A DNA stretch of 64,000 bases, taken from positions 62,001 through 126,000 of the forward strand of contig JBFWVJ010000001.1 of NCBI GenBank assembly GCA_050246795.1. Direction: 5' to 3'. A program made the position numbers and the translations under genes. Below the pieces are notes generated by a model. That model was not told the DNA's origin, made no database searches, and saw nothing but the letters and a program-made list of their open reading frames with translations. This DNA comes from JBFWVJ01 sp050246795. Its GTDB lineage: Bacteria; Patescibacteriota; Gracilibacteria; JAUYGZ01. Positions 6,668 to 15,475 of this stretch are shown here, in pieces. Numbering within the stretch: the first letter of the stretch is position 1; each line of letters starts with the position of its first letter.

Positions 6668-8695
6668 TTACTGGAATTTGCTGACGGGATACGAACGGTA
6701 GAGCTTGAAGAGCAGCTCGGCGATCCATTCTCGCTTGGCGGGAAGCGATGGATCGACGTAGGCGATCGAAGCGTCCACATAGCTGGCGATCAGCTGGTAC
6801 GGCTCGAACCATTCGTCGAAGTCCGTAATGTCCAAGAGATCGAGCGCCAGGTCGTCATTCAAAGGTGCGTAGGCCTCAATCACGAGTTTCATCGCTTCCG
6901 CGGCGTTGAGGGTGTCCGCCGGGCGATAGAGGAGGTTGTCGACGATGATGCCCTGTTTGAAGAGGTAGTAGACGAAGGTCGCGTACCAGTCACCGACGGT
7001 GACGTCGTTGTAGTTCACTGGTGTGGCAGGGGACAAGCTCGCAAAAGGGGAGAAGACGGTGGCGACTTGTGCTTCTTCGGTCACGATCAAAGAAGTAATC
7101 TTCGCGGCTTCGGCACGGTTGAGAGAGTCCTCCGCTCTCACGAGGCCTTGAGAGCCTTCCATGACTCCGTTGCGACAGGTGAATTGGAAGTAGCTGAAGC
7201 TAGGATCAGCTGCTGACAGGTCCAAAAAGTCACAGCTTTTTTCCGCGCTGAATTTGAAGGAGCTTTGGATCTCTGGTGGTTCGATAGTGAGCGTGAAGGG
7301 TGCACTGGCGGTGGTTCCTTGGACGGAAGCGGCTGGCTTACTGCTATCGGTGACGCTGACGGTAGCATTGTAGACCCCTACCTGAGCCGCGGTAGGTGTG
7401 AATCGATAGAACGCCTGACCAGCATTCACTTGGAGGAATTGGCTCGTCGTGGGTGATTCCCCAGAAAAAGCGTAAAGATAGGGCTCGATTCCTTTTTGGG
7501 CTTTAAAGAAGGCTTCACAAAGCTCTCCTACGACACAGTAGTGTTCCGTGCCGGTGAAGCTTGTTTCGATGATGAGACCGATTGGATTTCCAAAGGCGTC
7601 GTGAACCGCTATTTGCAGGCTGAAGTTTAAGGTTTGATCCCCGTCGGTGACGAAGAGGGGATAGCGGTAATTCGCTGCTTTGAGGACATCCGGTTCTCCG
7701 GTGAGGAGACCATTGCTGCGAAGAACGAGTCCGGAGTCGGTGAGTGGGTAGGCATTGTTGCTGTTTGGGGTTCGGCCTCGCACTCCGAAGGTAAAGTTGC
7801 CGCTTCCTCCGGCTGCCTTGAGCGTGAATTGGTATTGAAGCTGCTCTTGAGCAGGCGGCAGCAGGGCGATGATCTCGGTGCGGTAGTCGATGGTTTGGAT
7901 GGATTTGAGGTGCTGAGCGGGAAGGTCGAGTCGCAGTGGGGTTAGCCCTGGGGGATCGGTTTCGTCGGTATCATTGGCTGAGGTACACCCCGGGTCTTGA
8001 GGGTGGTCGATTTTCCCATCATTGTCATTGTCCACCGTATCGGAACACGCTGGATTTTGGGTGGGAGGTGGTTGAGTGGTGGTCGTGGTCACGCGAGCCG
8101 CGCCATTAGCGTCAAAGGCGATGGTCGGGCTGGCGATAAAGATGGGGTATTCCTGAAAGGGGGGAAAGGTGGTGCTGGAAGCCTGTCCGAAGTAGATGCT
8201 TTTGACTTCGAATTCTCCCGCCTGCGTGGTCGTGAAGGGGAGCTCCACCAGCGTATTTTTGCTCGTCCTATACCTTCCTTCGGGAAACGAAAGCGCTACG
8301 GCGATCTCTTCTGGTTGGTCCGTGCTGGTTTGGTTGATGATGCTCGTCAAAGCAGGGTCCACTGAAAAAGGCGTCGTGGGGTTGGTCGGTGTTGCCTGAG
8401 GAGATGAAATGACCAAGGCAAAGGTATTTCCGCCTGAGAGGAAGTTCGTAGGCCCGGCGCTGATGGCGAGTTTTCCAGGCTCAGGGATCGTGAAGAATAC
8501 CTCGGTCGAACTGAGGCGGTTGAAGCTGGTGTTGAGGGTCGAGGTTTGCAAGAGTTGTCCGCTCAAAAAAACATTCAAGACGATCAAGAATGCGATCACC
8601 GCCCCTCCCAAGAGAAACCATCGATGCGTCTTGCTCAGTGGCGAAGGCGGTGGTGAAACGGAACGATCCGGCATGGGGGGATTCGTGCGGGCCAT
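6668..8695 (-). CDS. membrane-anchored SLH-domain surface protein
   Basis: About 675 residues from ATG 8695. An upstream start at 8806 would overlap the preceding gene by about 100 bases and is less likely. A TM segment (WFLLGGAVIAFLIVLNVFLSG) lies near residues 26-50, placing the rest outside the cell. Next come beta-rich segments, a Cys/Asp cluster of the CSDTVDNDNDGKIDHPQDPGC type, and cadherin/Ig-like repeats (ATVSVTDSSKPAASV). The C-terminal 200 residues carry SLH-like repeats (LNRAEAAKITSLIV, NAAEAMKLVIEAY, YNDVTVGDWYATFVYYLFKQGI) that would bind cell-wall polymer. It follows the 10314-8704 gene with an 8-base gap, so the two form an operon and probably a cell-surface pair. Confidence 0.8.
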   Translation of the reverse strand: MARTNPPMPDRSVSPPPSPLSKTHRWFLLGGAVIAFLIVLNVFLSGQLLQTSTLNTSFNRLSSTEVFFTIPEPGKLAISAGPTNFLSGGNTFALVISSPQATPTNPTTPFSVDPALTSIINQTSTDQPEEIAVALSFPEGRYRTSKNTLVELPFTTTQAGEFEVKSIYFGQASSTTFPPFQEYPIFIASPTIAFDANGAARVTTTTTQPPPTQNPACSDTVDNDNDGKIDHPQDPGCTSANDTDETDPPGLTPLRLDLPAQHLKSIQTIDYRTEIIALLPPAQEQLQYQFTLKAAGGSGNFTFGVRGRTPNSNNAYPLTDSGLVLRSNGLLTGEPDVLKAANYRYPLFVTDGDQTLNFSLQIAVHDAFGNPIGLIIETSFTGTEHYCVVGELCEAFFKAQKGIEPYLYAFSGESPTTSQFLQVNAGQAFYRFTPTAAQVGVYNATVSVTDSSKPAASVQGTTASAPFTLTIEPPEIQSSFKFSAEKSCDFLDLSAADPSFSYFQFTCRNGVMEGSQGLVRAEDSLNRAEAAKITSLIVTEEAQVATVFSPFASLSPATPVNYNDVTVGDWYATFVYYLFKQGIIVDNLLYRPADTLNAAEAMKLVIEAYAPLNDDLALDLLDITDFDEWFEPYQLIASYVDASIAYVDPSLPAKREWIAELLFKLYRSYPVSKFQ

Positions 8696-8703
8696 GAAAA
8701 AAA

Positions 8704-10314
8704 TTAGCGCTGACAAAGGCTGAGGAGTTCTAGAAACACTTGGAAGGATTTCAAGGAGTTCAAAAGCTCTGTTGGTTTGGGATAGTTTTGGAAGCCTTGA
8801 GCACACTGAGCTAGGTCACCCCTGTTGGAAAAAAAGCTGAAATAAGGCTCCGGGGTCAGGTTGGTATCGGCGAAGGTCGAAGGGTCCCAATGTCGTCCTT
8901 TCACTACTGCTAGATGATGCTTGCCACTGCTGTCTTGTCCGCGGACGAGATAGTATTGCTCGGATCCATTTTTTACTGCTCCAGCAAAAGAAGGGAGCAC
9001 CTGAACGTCGGTATTGATTTGCTCAAACTGCCCCCCCACATTTACTCGAAAAAAGGTGTTATTTATACTGCTTGCCAAGATCCCGAGAGGGTATTGGGTG
9101 TCTCCTTGTTCTCCCATACTGGCATACTCACGAGCATTTTCCGTGAAGAGTTTTGTTTGTTGGGCATAGTCTCCCACCGCGACGATCGTGTAACTGATGC
9201 TGTTATTGGAACTATCCACCAAGGAAGCGATCAGGAAAAATCCGTTATTTGCGGCAGCCGTTCCCCCTAGGAGACCCTGCGGGTCTTGTGAGGTTTGGAT
9301 CGTGCAGGTGGCACAGGTTGTTTGAAACGAGAGCACTTCTCTTTCTCCCAGCAGTGGCTGGAAAATAATGGTGGGTTTCGCGCTTTTTTTGAGGGAGATG
9401 TTCCGGTTGATGGGAGGTGGGGGAGGATCGGTTTCGTCTCCGTCGCTCGCGCTGGTACATCCGGGGTCACTGGGGAAGTCGATCAGCCCGTCGTTATCGT
9501 TGTCCACTCCATCTGAACAGAGCGGCGCGTCGGTTTCATCATTGTCGAGGAGGCTTTCGCAGCCTGGGTCATTTGGGAAATCTGTTTTTCCATCGCCGTC
9601 ATTGTCGGTGGAATCGTTACAAGCAAGTGAAAGAAAATCACACCTCCCGTCGAGGTTGAGGTCTGAACAAGCGTAGACATTGTCCGTGAAGACGGTGGTT
9701 TCTTTTTTGAGGTAATCATCCACTCTTCCCAGCCAAACGATAACCTCTGGATTGGAAGAAGAAACAGCCACTTTTTGTGCGCCTGTCGTGCTCGCAAGAT
9801 TGCTGACACGATCGATCACTTTCGCCATGTTATTTACGTTCACGGTATCCGTCCTCTCACCAAGAATATCGATAAAGGTCACCTCCCCTGGAAAAATCGC
9901 TCCAGGCTGCTCGATGCGATCGGCGATGGTGCCGGGTGGGATGTCCCAGGTCACATTTTCAGAGTCATTGCTGCAGCGGCTGCAGGCGTGAAGGGTTTTT
10001 TGTTGTTCGTTGACGAGGACATTGTCGAGGAAGAGCTTCACGCTGCCAGAAAAACAACAGTAGGTGGAAAAAATTGATTTAATTTCCGCTTTCCTTGGAA
10101 AATCGAAGGGGTTGGGGAGACTTTGTTTTTTTTCGGTCGGATCGAACAATTTTAGCTCGAACACCACCTCCGTGTTGGGCGGAGTCTGCGCCGAAACAGT
10201 GCTTGCCTTGAAGCGTTGGTCCTCTTGGCTGAACTTTCCTCCGACGGGAACTAAGATCATGGCGAGGACGAGGGCAAACAAGGCGGCGATACTGGGGAGA
10301 TAGTGGCGAAGCAT
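8704..10314 (-). CDS. exported protein with Asp-rich DNDGDG repeats
   Basis: 536 residues. The N-terminal segment LPSIAALFALVLAMILVPVGG is a signal peptide or anchor. The middle has two or three copies of a Cys-bracketed acidic motif (C-D-TDNDGDGKTDFPNDPGC), like the thrombospondin type-3 / calcium-binding motifs of bacterial surface proteins, with a Pro run (TDPPPPPINR). A shorter copy occurs in the next gene, 6668-8695. The C-terminal half is beta-rich and unrecognised. No catalytic motif is visible. First gene of a two-gene operon. The likely role is structural or adhesive at the cell surface, with calcium binding inferred only from the motif. Confidence 0.8.
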   Translation of the reverse strand: MLRHYLPSIAALFALVLAMILVPVGGKFSQEDQRFKASTVSAQTPPNTEVVFELKLFDPTEKKQSLPNPFDFPRKAEIKSIFSTYCCFSGSVKLFLDNVLVNEQQKTLHACSRCSNDSENVTWDIPPGTIADRIEQPGAIFPGEVTFIDILGERTDTVNVNNMAKVIDRVSNLASTTGAQKVAVSSSNPEVIVWLGRVDDYLKKETTVFTDNVYACSDLNLDGRCDFLSLACNDSTDNDGDGKTDFPNDPGCESLLDNDETDAPLCSDGVDNDNDGLIDFPSDPGCTSASDGDETDPPPPPINRNISLKKSAKPTIIFQPLLGEREVLSFQTTCATCTIQTSQDPQGLLGGTAAANNGFFLIASLVDSSNNSISYTIVAVGDYAQQTKLFTENAREYASMGEQGDTQYPLGILASSINNTFFRVNVGGQFEQINTDVQVLPSFAGAVKNGSEQYYLVRGQDSSGKHHLAVVKGRHWDPSTFADTNLTPEPYFSFFSNRGDLAQCAQGFQNYPKPTELLNSLKSFQVFLELLSLCQR

Positions 10315-10378
10315 GCTGGGTTTTTATCTTTGTTATCTTACCTTTTCCGGCTGGTTTTTTGCATTGACAGAGGGGAGC

Positions 10379-10412
10379 TTCGTTAGCTTCTTAGCTTTCT
10401 AGCTTCTTAGGC
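10379..10412. repeat. TAGCTTCTTAGC-type tandem repeat
   Basis: Imperfect repeats of TTAGCTTCTTAGCTTTCTAG, downstream of dnaK. Similar text occurs at 27671-27700 (upstream of fusA) and, inverted, at 30452-30500, so it is a dispersed intergenic family. Confidence 0.6.
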
Positions 10413-10422
10413 TGAGGCTTAC

Positions 10423-10455
10423 TAAAAAACCCCTTCGCTACGAAGAGGTTTTTTA
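10423..10455 (-). terminator. dnaK terminator
   Basis: On the minus strand AACCTCTTCG-TAG-CGAAGGGGTT folds into a stem and is followed by TTTTTT. It lies 18 bases after the dnaK stop. Confidence 0.85.
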
Positions 10456-10472
10456 GTTATTTGAAACACTCC

Positions 10473-12410
10473 TTATTCTTTCTTTTCGGAATCTTCATCG
10501 TTGTTTTTTTCTTCTTCCACCACTTTCGCGTCGACCACATTTTCGTCTTCTTTTTTCTCACCGGCTTCTTTCACTTCCACTCCTTCTTCAGAAGCCCCTG
10601 CGGTTTGTTGTTGTTGGTAGAGCATCTCTCCTATTTTCTGTGAGGCTTGCATGAGCTCCTCGGTGGCTTTCTCCATCTCTTCTTTTTCAGCTTTCTCATT
10701 TTTGAGAACTTCTTTCAGGCTGTCGAGTTTTTCCTGGATTGGTTGTTTGTCTTCTTCTTTGAGTTTTTCCCCAAGGTCTTTCATGGATTTTTCCACCTGA
10801 TACACTGCCGAGTCGGCTTTGTTTCGCACCTCGATCAACTCTTTTCTTTTTTTATCTTCTTCGGCGTGTTCTTCGGCGTCTTTTTTCATTTTTTCGATTT
10901 CTTCATCGGTGAGGCCGGATGATCCCTGGATGGTGATTTTTTGTTCCTTCCCAGTGCCCTTGTCTTTTGCTTTCACATTCAAGATCCCATTGGCGTCGAT
11001 GTCGAAGGTCACTTCAACCTGGGGGACTCCTCTCGGAGCTGGTGGGATCCCATCCAGGACAAATTTTCCAAGAGATTTATTCGCTGAAGAAAACTCTCGT
11101 TCCCCTTGGGTGACGTGGATTTCCACAGCTGGCTGATTGTCCGCGGCAGTGGAGAAAACTTGAGAATGACTTGTGGGAACGGTCGTGTTTCGTTTGATCA
11201 TTGGGGTGGCGACGCCTCCCATGGTTTCGATAGAGAGGGTGAGGGGAGTGACATCGAGGAGAAGAACGTCTTTCACGTCTCCCTGAAGGATCCCTCCTTG
11301 GATAGCGGCACCGATGGCGACCACTTCATCTGGGTTCACATTTTTTGAGGGTTCTTTGCCAAAAATTTCTTTTACCTTCGCTTGGACCGCTGGCATACGG
11401 GTCATCCCCCCAACGAGGATCACCTCATTGATTTCTTCTTTTTTGAGCCCGGAATCTTTGAGGGCTTTTAGGCAAGGCTCGACGGAGCGTTCGATCAGGC
11501 TGTTGACCAATTCCTCCAATTTTGCGCGTGAGAGCTTGAGGTTCATGTGTTTCGGTCCGGTCGCGTCCGCGGTGATGAAGGGGAGATTGATGTCGGTTTC
11601 AACGGTGGTGGAGAGTTCCTTCTTGGCTTTTTCGGCAGCTTCTTTGAGTCGCTGCATGGCCATGGCGTCGCCTGAGAGATCGATCCCGTTGTCGGATTTG
11701 AATTGTTGCAGCAGCCATTCAATGACTGCGTGGTCGAAGTCATCCCCTCCCAGGTGAGTGTCTCCGTTGGTTGATAAAACCTTGGTGACCCCCTCTCCCA
11801 TTTCAATGATCGACACATCAAAAGTCCCTCCTCCCAGGTCGTAGACAGCGACGGTCATTTCTTTTCCTTTTTTGTCCAGGCCGTAGGCGAAGGCAGCGGC
11901 GGTGGGCTCGTTGATGATTCGTTCCACTTCGAGTCCGGCGATTTTACCGGCGTCTTTGGTGGCTTGGCGTTGGGAGTCGTTGAAGTAGGCGGGAACGGTG
12001 ATGACCGCTTTGGTGACGGGCTCGCCCAAGAAAGCTTCCGCATCGGCCTTGAGTTTTTGGAGCACCATCGCGGATATTTCAGCGGGGCGGTGTTCTTTTC
12101 CATCCATCACGATTTCTGCTTCTCCTTTTGAGCCTTTCGCGACTTTAAAGGGGAAATTTTTTGTTTCCGCGGTGACTTCGTCGAACTGGCGTCCGATAAA
12201 TCGCTTCGCTGAGAAGATGGTGTTTTGAGGATTCACGATCGCTTGATTTTTGGCGGTCTTCCCCACAAGCCTTTGTTTGTCGCGGATGGCGACTACTGAT
12301 GGGGTAGTTCTTTCTCCTTCTACGTTTGGGATGACTTTTGGTTCGCCGCCTTCCATAAAGGCGATACAGGAGTTGGTGGTACCGAGATCGATGCCAATAA
12401 TCTTCGACAT
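10473..12410 (-). CDS. dnaK: chaperone Hsp70 DnaK
   Basis: ATP-dependent cytoplasmic chaperone that works with DnaJ and GrpE. The 645 residues match the usual length. It begins KIIGIDLGTTNSCIAFMEGG (nucleotide-binding domain), with the second signature VYDLGGGTFDVSI near residue 190 and VILVGGMTRMPAV near 330. The substrate-binding domain contains VTPLTLSIETMGG, and the C-terminal lid ends in an acidic SEKKE tail rather than EEVD. It is monocistronic here: a strong promoter overlapped by a CIRCE operator lies upstream and a terminator follows. hrcA and grpE are about 10 kb away on the other strand, and no dnaJ is in the window. Confidence 0.98.
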   Translation of the reverse strand: MSKIIGIDLGTTNSCIAFMEGGEPKVIPNVEGERTTPSVVAIRDKQRLVGKTAKNQAIVNPQNTIFSAKRFIGRQFDEVTAETKNFPFKVAKGSKGEAEIVMDGKEHRPAEISAMVLQKLKADAEAFLGEPVTKAVITVPAYFNDSQRQATKDAGKIAGLEVERIINEPTAAAFAYGLDKKGKEMTVAVYDLGGGTFDVSIIEMGEGVTKVLSTNGDTHLGGDDFDHAVIEWLLQQFKSDNGIDLSGDAMAMQRLKEAAEKAKKELSTTVETDINLPFITADATGPKHMNLKLSRAKLEELVNSLIERSVEPCLKALKDSGLKKEEINEVILVGGMTRMPAVQAKVKEIFGKEPSKNVNPDEVVAIGAAIQGGILQGDVKDVLLLDVTPLTLSIETMGGVATPMIKRNTTVPTSHSQVFSTAADNQPAVEIHVTQGEREFSSANKSLGKFVLDGIPPAPRGVPQVEVTFDIDANGILNVKAKDKGTGKEQKITIQGSSGLTDEEIEKMKKDAEEHAEEDKKRKELIEVRNKADSAVYQVEKSMKDLGEKLKEEDKQPIQEKLDSLKEVLKNEKAEKEEMEKATEELMQASQKIGEMLYQQQQTAGASEEGVEVKEAGEKKEDENVVDAKVVEEEKNNDEDSEKKE

Positions 12411-12445
12411 GGTGGAAAATTAAAGAATGGTTGGAAGTATTAAAA

Positions 12446-12472
12446 CTAGCACTCGGTATTATAGAGTGCTAA
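12446..12472 (-). promoter_or_regulatory. CIRCE operator (HrcA site)
   Basis: Arms CTAGCACTC and GAGTGCTAA separated by exactly 9 bases match the CIRCE consensus TTAGCACTC-N9-GAGTGCTAA with one mismatch. The spacer contains the TATAAT of the dnaK promoter, so HrcA binding would block polymerase directly. Confidence 0.92.
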
Positions 12473-12486
12473 AAGTGTGTGGTCAA
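12458..12486 (-). promoter_or_regulatory. dnaK promoter
   Basis: On the minus strand TTGACC (12481-12486), 17-base spacer, TATAAT (12458-12463): a near-consensus sigma-70 promoter whose -10 lies within the CIRCE spacer. Confidence 0.88.
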
Positions 12487-12494
12487 GAGAGTTC

Positions 12495-14267
12495 TTAGGC
12501 TGCCCGACGGTATTCTTGGCGTTTTTTTCGAAGGGCTTCCGCGAGGTTGGTGACCTGTCCTGCTTTTTGAATTTCCTCCATTCCTTGATCGGCAATATTT
12601 TGGGCTAGCTCCTGAGCGGTTTGTTGGAATCTCCCTCCAAACTCTACTTCCTCCCTTCCTGGGCTTCGTGAATCAGCGGTGAAGGATCGACTCACTTCAC
12701 CCCTTTTGGTCAGCTCGTGCATCGCGGTGTGGAACTGATCGAGATGCTCACCTGAAATTTCCCCTTGTTTTTGCTGGTCTCCTAAAAAATCATCGATGAA
12801 CTGATCGGTTCTTTGATCGGTGAGGTTTTGAAGTTCGTTGATGTTTGTGACCAGTCTCCCGTCTTTTGAAACGCCGGTATTCACATTTTTCAACTGGCTC
12901 AATCGGTGGGAACGGTATTGATTGGTGGCACTCCTGGATTGAGTGAAGTCCATCACCACCTCGTTTTCGTCTTCTTGGTTCCCGTCTAATTCAAAGTCGG
13001 TGAGCTGCATGATGTCCTCATTGGAATCAGGGTCTACATCCAAGACCGCGCGCTCGTCAGTCCGTTCTTGTTCGTCTGTTTTCGCGAGCTCTTCTTCCAA
13101 CACCCCCATTTCCACCGCGTAGGTTTTTCCTTTGTCGGAACTCATGTACTTCATCATGTTTTTGTTGATCGCGTCCGAATCAACTTCTTCCTGAAGGCTG
13201 TCGCGCTCTTGTTTCACGTCCTCCAGGGCTTGGTGGTCGGTCTGTAGCTCTTGAGCGAGGTTTTTGAGATACGGTGTTTTGTACTTTTCTTTTCTTGGGA
13301 CCACTTGACCATTTCGGTCTGTGGTGAAGTCCAAAAATTGTTGGCTGAGGTCTGTGAGCTCCGCCGATACCTCCACTGCGGATGCTTCATCTCCTGAACG
13401 AATAAAAGCATCTCTGAGGAGGAGTTTTTTATTGATCTCCCGCTGCTGCAGGGTATGGTCCTTTAAATTTTCAAGGTCCCGCTGGTTCCATTCTTGGATC
13501 ACCTGCATTCTTGGTGAATTTCCATTTTTTTCACAGAGTTTGATAATCGTTTCTAAGAGGAGTTCAGCCGTTAAAAACTGGCCTTTTTCATACAGGCCAT
13601 TGGCTGCTTTGTAGAGGTGCTCACATTCTTTTTCTACTCGATCGTACTGTCGGAGTGTTTCGATGAGTCTTCGTTTCATGTTTTTTTGTACTCCTCCTTC
13701 TGCTTTTTGAAAGAGCTCGTTCATTTCTTCCGCCTTAGGGGTGAGCTCTCCTTCCTCTGAAAAGTGCGGTGACTCTGTGAGGAGTTCCTGGAAGGATTTT
13801 TTTTCTCGAACCCGTTCTTTTATGAGGCTTTGGAGTGTTTTAGCTGCTTGTTTTCTTTCAACTCCTGTCATATTTTTGTAGTTCTCGAGGAGTTTCTGAC
13901 CTTGGGGGGTTAGGTCGTCATGGAGAGAAAAATGCTTCCTGAGTTCTTCTTCGTATTCCTCTAAGTAGGCCGCTTTTTTTTCCAAGTGTTCGGGAAGATC
14001 TTCAATCGCTTCTTGCCGTTGTTGGGGGGTACAGTCGCGCTCCAAATAGGCGAGGTATTTGACCTCATCGCGTGGACAGATGACTCCGGGGTGTTTCTCG
14101 TTGGCTTTTTTAAGAAGGTTTTTAACCTCGTTGATCTGCTCGGTTGTTAGCTCGTTTTTTTCGGCGGTTTCGGATTCTTCCTTACGATAAGACGGGGCGT
14201 TGAATTGCTCCTGGAGTTCCTCTGCTGTCGGAACGTATGTGTCTTTGTTCGTAAGGGATCCCGCCAT
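12495..14267 (-). CDS. large helical unknown protein
   Basis: About 590 residues from ATG 14267 (MAGSLTNKD); the frame extends to 14321 but the upstream stretch (MQTQECRVKSGLH) looks non-coding. Very rich in Glu, Lys, Gln and Leu, with long predicted coiled coils (LQTDHQALEDVKQERDSLQEEV) and no signal peptide or membrane segment, so probably cytoplasmic. A repeated helical pattern in the first 250 residues (LTPQGQKLLENYKNMTGVERKQAAKTL, LTPKAEEMNELFQKAEGGV) hints at TPR-like or alpha-solenoid repeats. I do not recognise a family. It resembles the 31283-33583 product in size, charge and helical character, though I see no direct sequence match. It stops 9 bases before the dnaK -35 box. Confidence 0.75.
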   Translation of the reverse strand: MAGSLTNKDTYVPTAEELQEQFNAPSYRKEESETAEKNELTTEQINEVKNLLKKANEKHPGVICPRDEVKYLAYLERDCTPQQRQEAIEDLPEHLEKKAAYLEEYEEELRKHFSLHDDLTPQGQKLLENYKNMTGVERKQAAKTLQSLIKERVREKKSFQELLTESPHFSEEGELTPKAEEMNELFQKAEGGVQKNMKRRLIETLRQYDRVEKECEHLYKAANGLYEKGQFLTAELLLETIIKLCEKNGNSPRMQVIQEWNQRDLENLKDHTLQQREINKKLLLRDAFIRSGDEASAVEVSAELTDLSQQFLDFTTDRNGQVVPRKEKYKTPYLKNLAQELQTDHQALEDVKQERDSLQEEVDSDAINKNMMKYMSSDKGKTYAVEMGVLEEELAKTDEQERTDERAVLDVDPDSNEDIMQLTDFELDGNQEDENEVVMDFTQSRSATNQYRSHRLSQLKNVNTGVSKDGRLVTNINELQNLTDQRTDQFIDDFLGDQQKQGEISGEHLDQFHTAMHELTKRGEVSRSFTADSRSPGREEVEFGGRFQQTAQELAQNIADQGMEEIQKAGQVTNLAEALRKKRQEYRRAA

Positions 14268-14371
14268 TCCTAGAAGGATTAAGTGTAAGCCAGATTTTAC
14301 TCGGCATTCCTGTGTTTGCAAGAGTATTTAACGTGGTTTTCTTGAAAACGTTTCACCGGTATACTTCAGGT

Positions 14372-14435
14372 GGTACGAATTTACGTATCATCCCCATGAT
14401 ACGAGTTTGATGAAAGGTTGTTCGTCATTCGTACC
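14372..14435 (+). promoter_or_regulatory. structured leader upstream of yebC
   Basis: Outer arms GGTACGAAT (14372-14380) and ATTCGTACC (14427-14435) enclose an inner perfect hairpin GTATCAT-CCCC-ATGATAC (14385-14402). This could be a folded 5' UTR or a DNA-level regulatory site. No known riboswitch class is recognised. Confidence 0.45.
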
Positions 14436-14463
14436 TCCTGATCTATTGTATTTTTTTAGAACT

Positions 14464-15216
14464 ATGGCACGACATAGTAAGTGGGCAAATATCAAGCACC
14501 GAAAAAGCGCTGTTGACGCGAAGCGGGGAAAAATCTTTACCCGATTGTCGAAGTTGATCACGGTAGCCGCTCAACAAGGAGGAGGGGATATTGAAATGAA
14601 CGCGTCTTTACGTGCGGCTGTCCAGAAAGCGAAAGAGGCGAACCTGCCGGCGGATAATATTGAACGGGCGATAAAGAAAGGAACGGGGGAGCTCAAAGAT
14701 GGTCAGCGAATGCAGGAGATCAGCTATGAAGGGTATGGCCCTGGCGGGGTAGCGATGATCATCCGGTGCCTTACCGACAACACCAACCGGAGCTACGCAA
14801 ACGTACGGAATATTATGACCAAGAATGATTCCAGTTTGGGGGTGAGTGGGTGTGTGTCTTGGATGTTTCAGCAGCGTGGTGTGATCGAGTCCAACGCGAC
14901 CGTTCCTCACCAAGAAGCATTCGAACTTCTCCTGATCGATGCTGGCGCGGAAGATATCATCTGGGAAGAAGGGGGGATACGGGTCCTCACCTCTGTTGAA
15001 AGTTTTGAACGGTGTTTAAAAGTTTTCGACAATCTCCCTGTTCAAAAGTCGGAATTAAGCCTCCTGCCTCAGGAAGAGAAAATGATCGATGATGTGCAAA
15101 CCGCTGAAAAAATTTCGAAAATGATCGAGCAGTTGGAAGAGGAGGAAGATGTGGATGAGGTTTTCACAAACGCGTCTTTTTCTGATGAAGTGTTGAAAAC
15201 TTTTGAGGGTGTGTAA
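14464..15216 (+). CDS. YebC/PmpR-family translation/transcription factor
   Basis: 250 residues from the ATG at 14464, giving the family's usual start MARHSKWANIKHRK; the longer frame from 14407 is not expected. The signature GRGGN-like region reads QQGGGDIEMNASLRAAVQKAKEANLPADNIERAIKKG, and YEGYGPGGVAMIIRCLTDNTNRSYANVR is also typical. Some members are DNA-binding regulators; others (YebC) have been linked to relief of ribosome stalling at polyproline, so I leave the exact role open. The ending is acidic (EQLEEEEDVDEVFTNASF), as is common. It is divergent from the 12495-14267 gene behind a structured leader. Confidence 0.93.
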   Translation: MARHSKWANIKHRKSAVDAKRGKIFTRLSKLITVAAQQGGGDIEMNASLRAAVQKAKEANLPADNIERAIKKGTGELKDGQRMQEISYEGYGPGGVAMIIRCLTDNTNRSYANVRNIMTKNDSSLGVSGCVSWMFQQRGVIESNATVPHQEAFELLLIDAGAEDIIWEEGGIRVLTSVESFERCLKVFDNLPVQKSELSLLPQEEKMIDDVQTAEKISKMIEQLEEEEDVDEVFTNASFSDEVLKTFEGV

Positions 15217-15229
15217 AAAGATTGTAATG

Positions 15230-15475
15230 ATGGTTCTTATGAGTGTTCAGAAGGTGAATCAATATCGACAGACGACTGATGGTTTTTCTAATGAATTGCA
15301 CATTCTTGGGGTAAAAAAGGGCGTGTTGCTTCGAAATACCTGGTGGATTTTGAAGGGTTTTCAAAAAGTTTTGCACGCTTCTTTTTATTGGAACCCCATG
15401 AGAAAGCCGTTTTTCCCCTTGGGTGTTGAAAACTCTTTTGTGGGCTTAGTTATGATTATTATTTTATATATATGA
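15230..15475 (+). CDS. possible small membrane-associated ORF coupled to the next gene
   Basis: An open frame running from 15203 (TTG) with ATG options at 15230 and 15239, about 80 residues. The C-terminus is hydrophobic (FVGLVMIIILYI). Its TGA overlaps the ATG of the following gene as ATGA (15472-15475), a usual sign of translational coupling. Against it: no family, a basic and mixed composition, and no ribosome site. It may be a real upstream ORF or only a leader. Confidence 0.35.
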   Translation: MVLMSVQKVNQYRQTTDGFSNELHILGVKKGVLLRNTWWILKGFQKVLHASFYWNPMRKPFFPLGVENSFVGLVMIIILYI

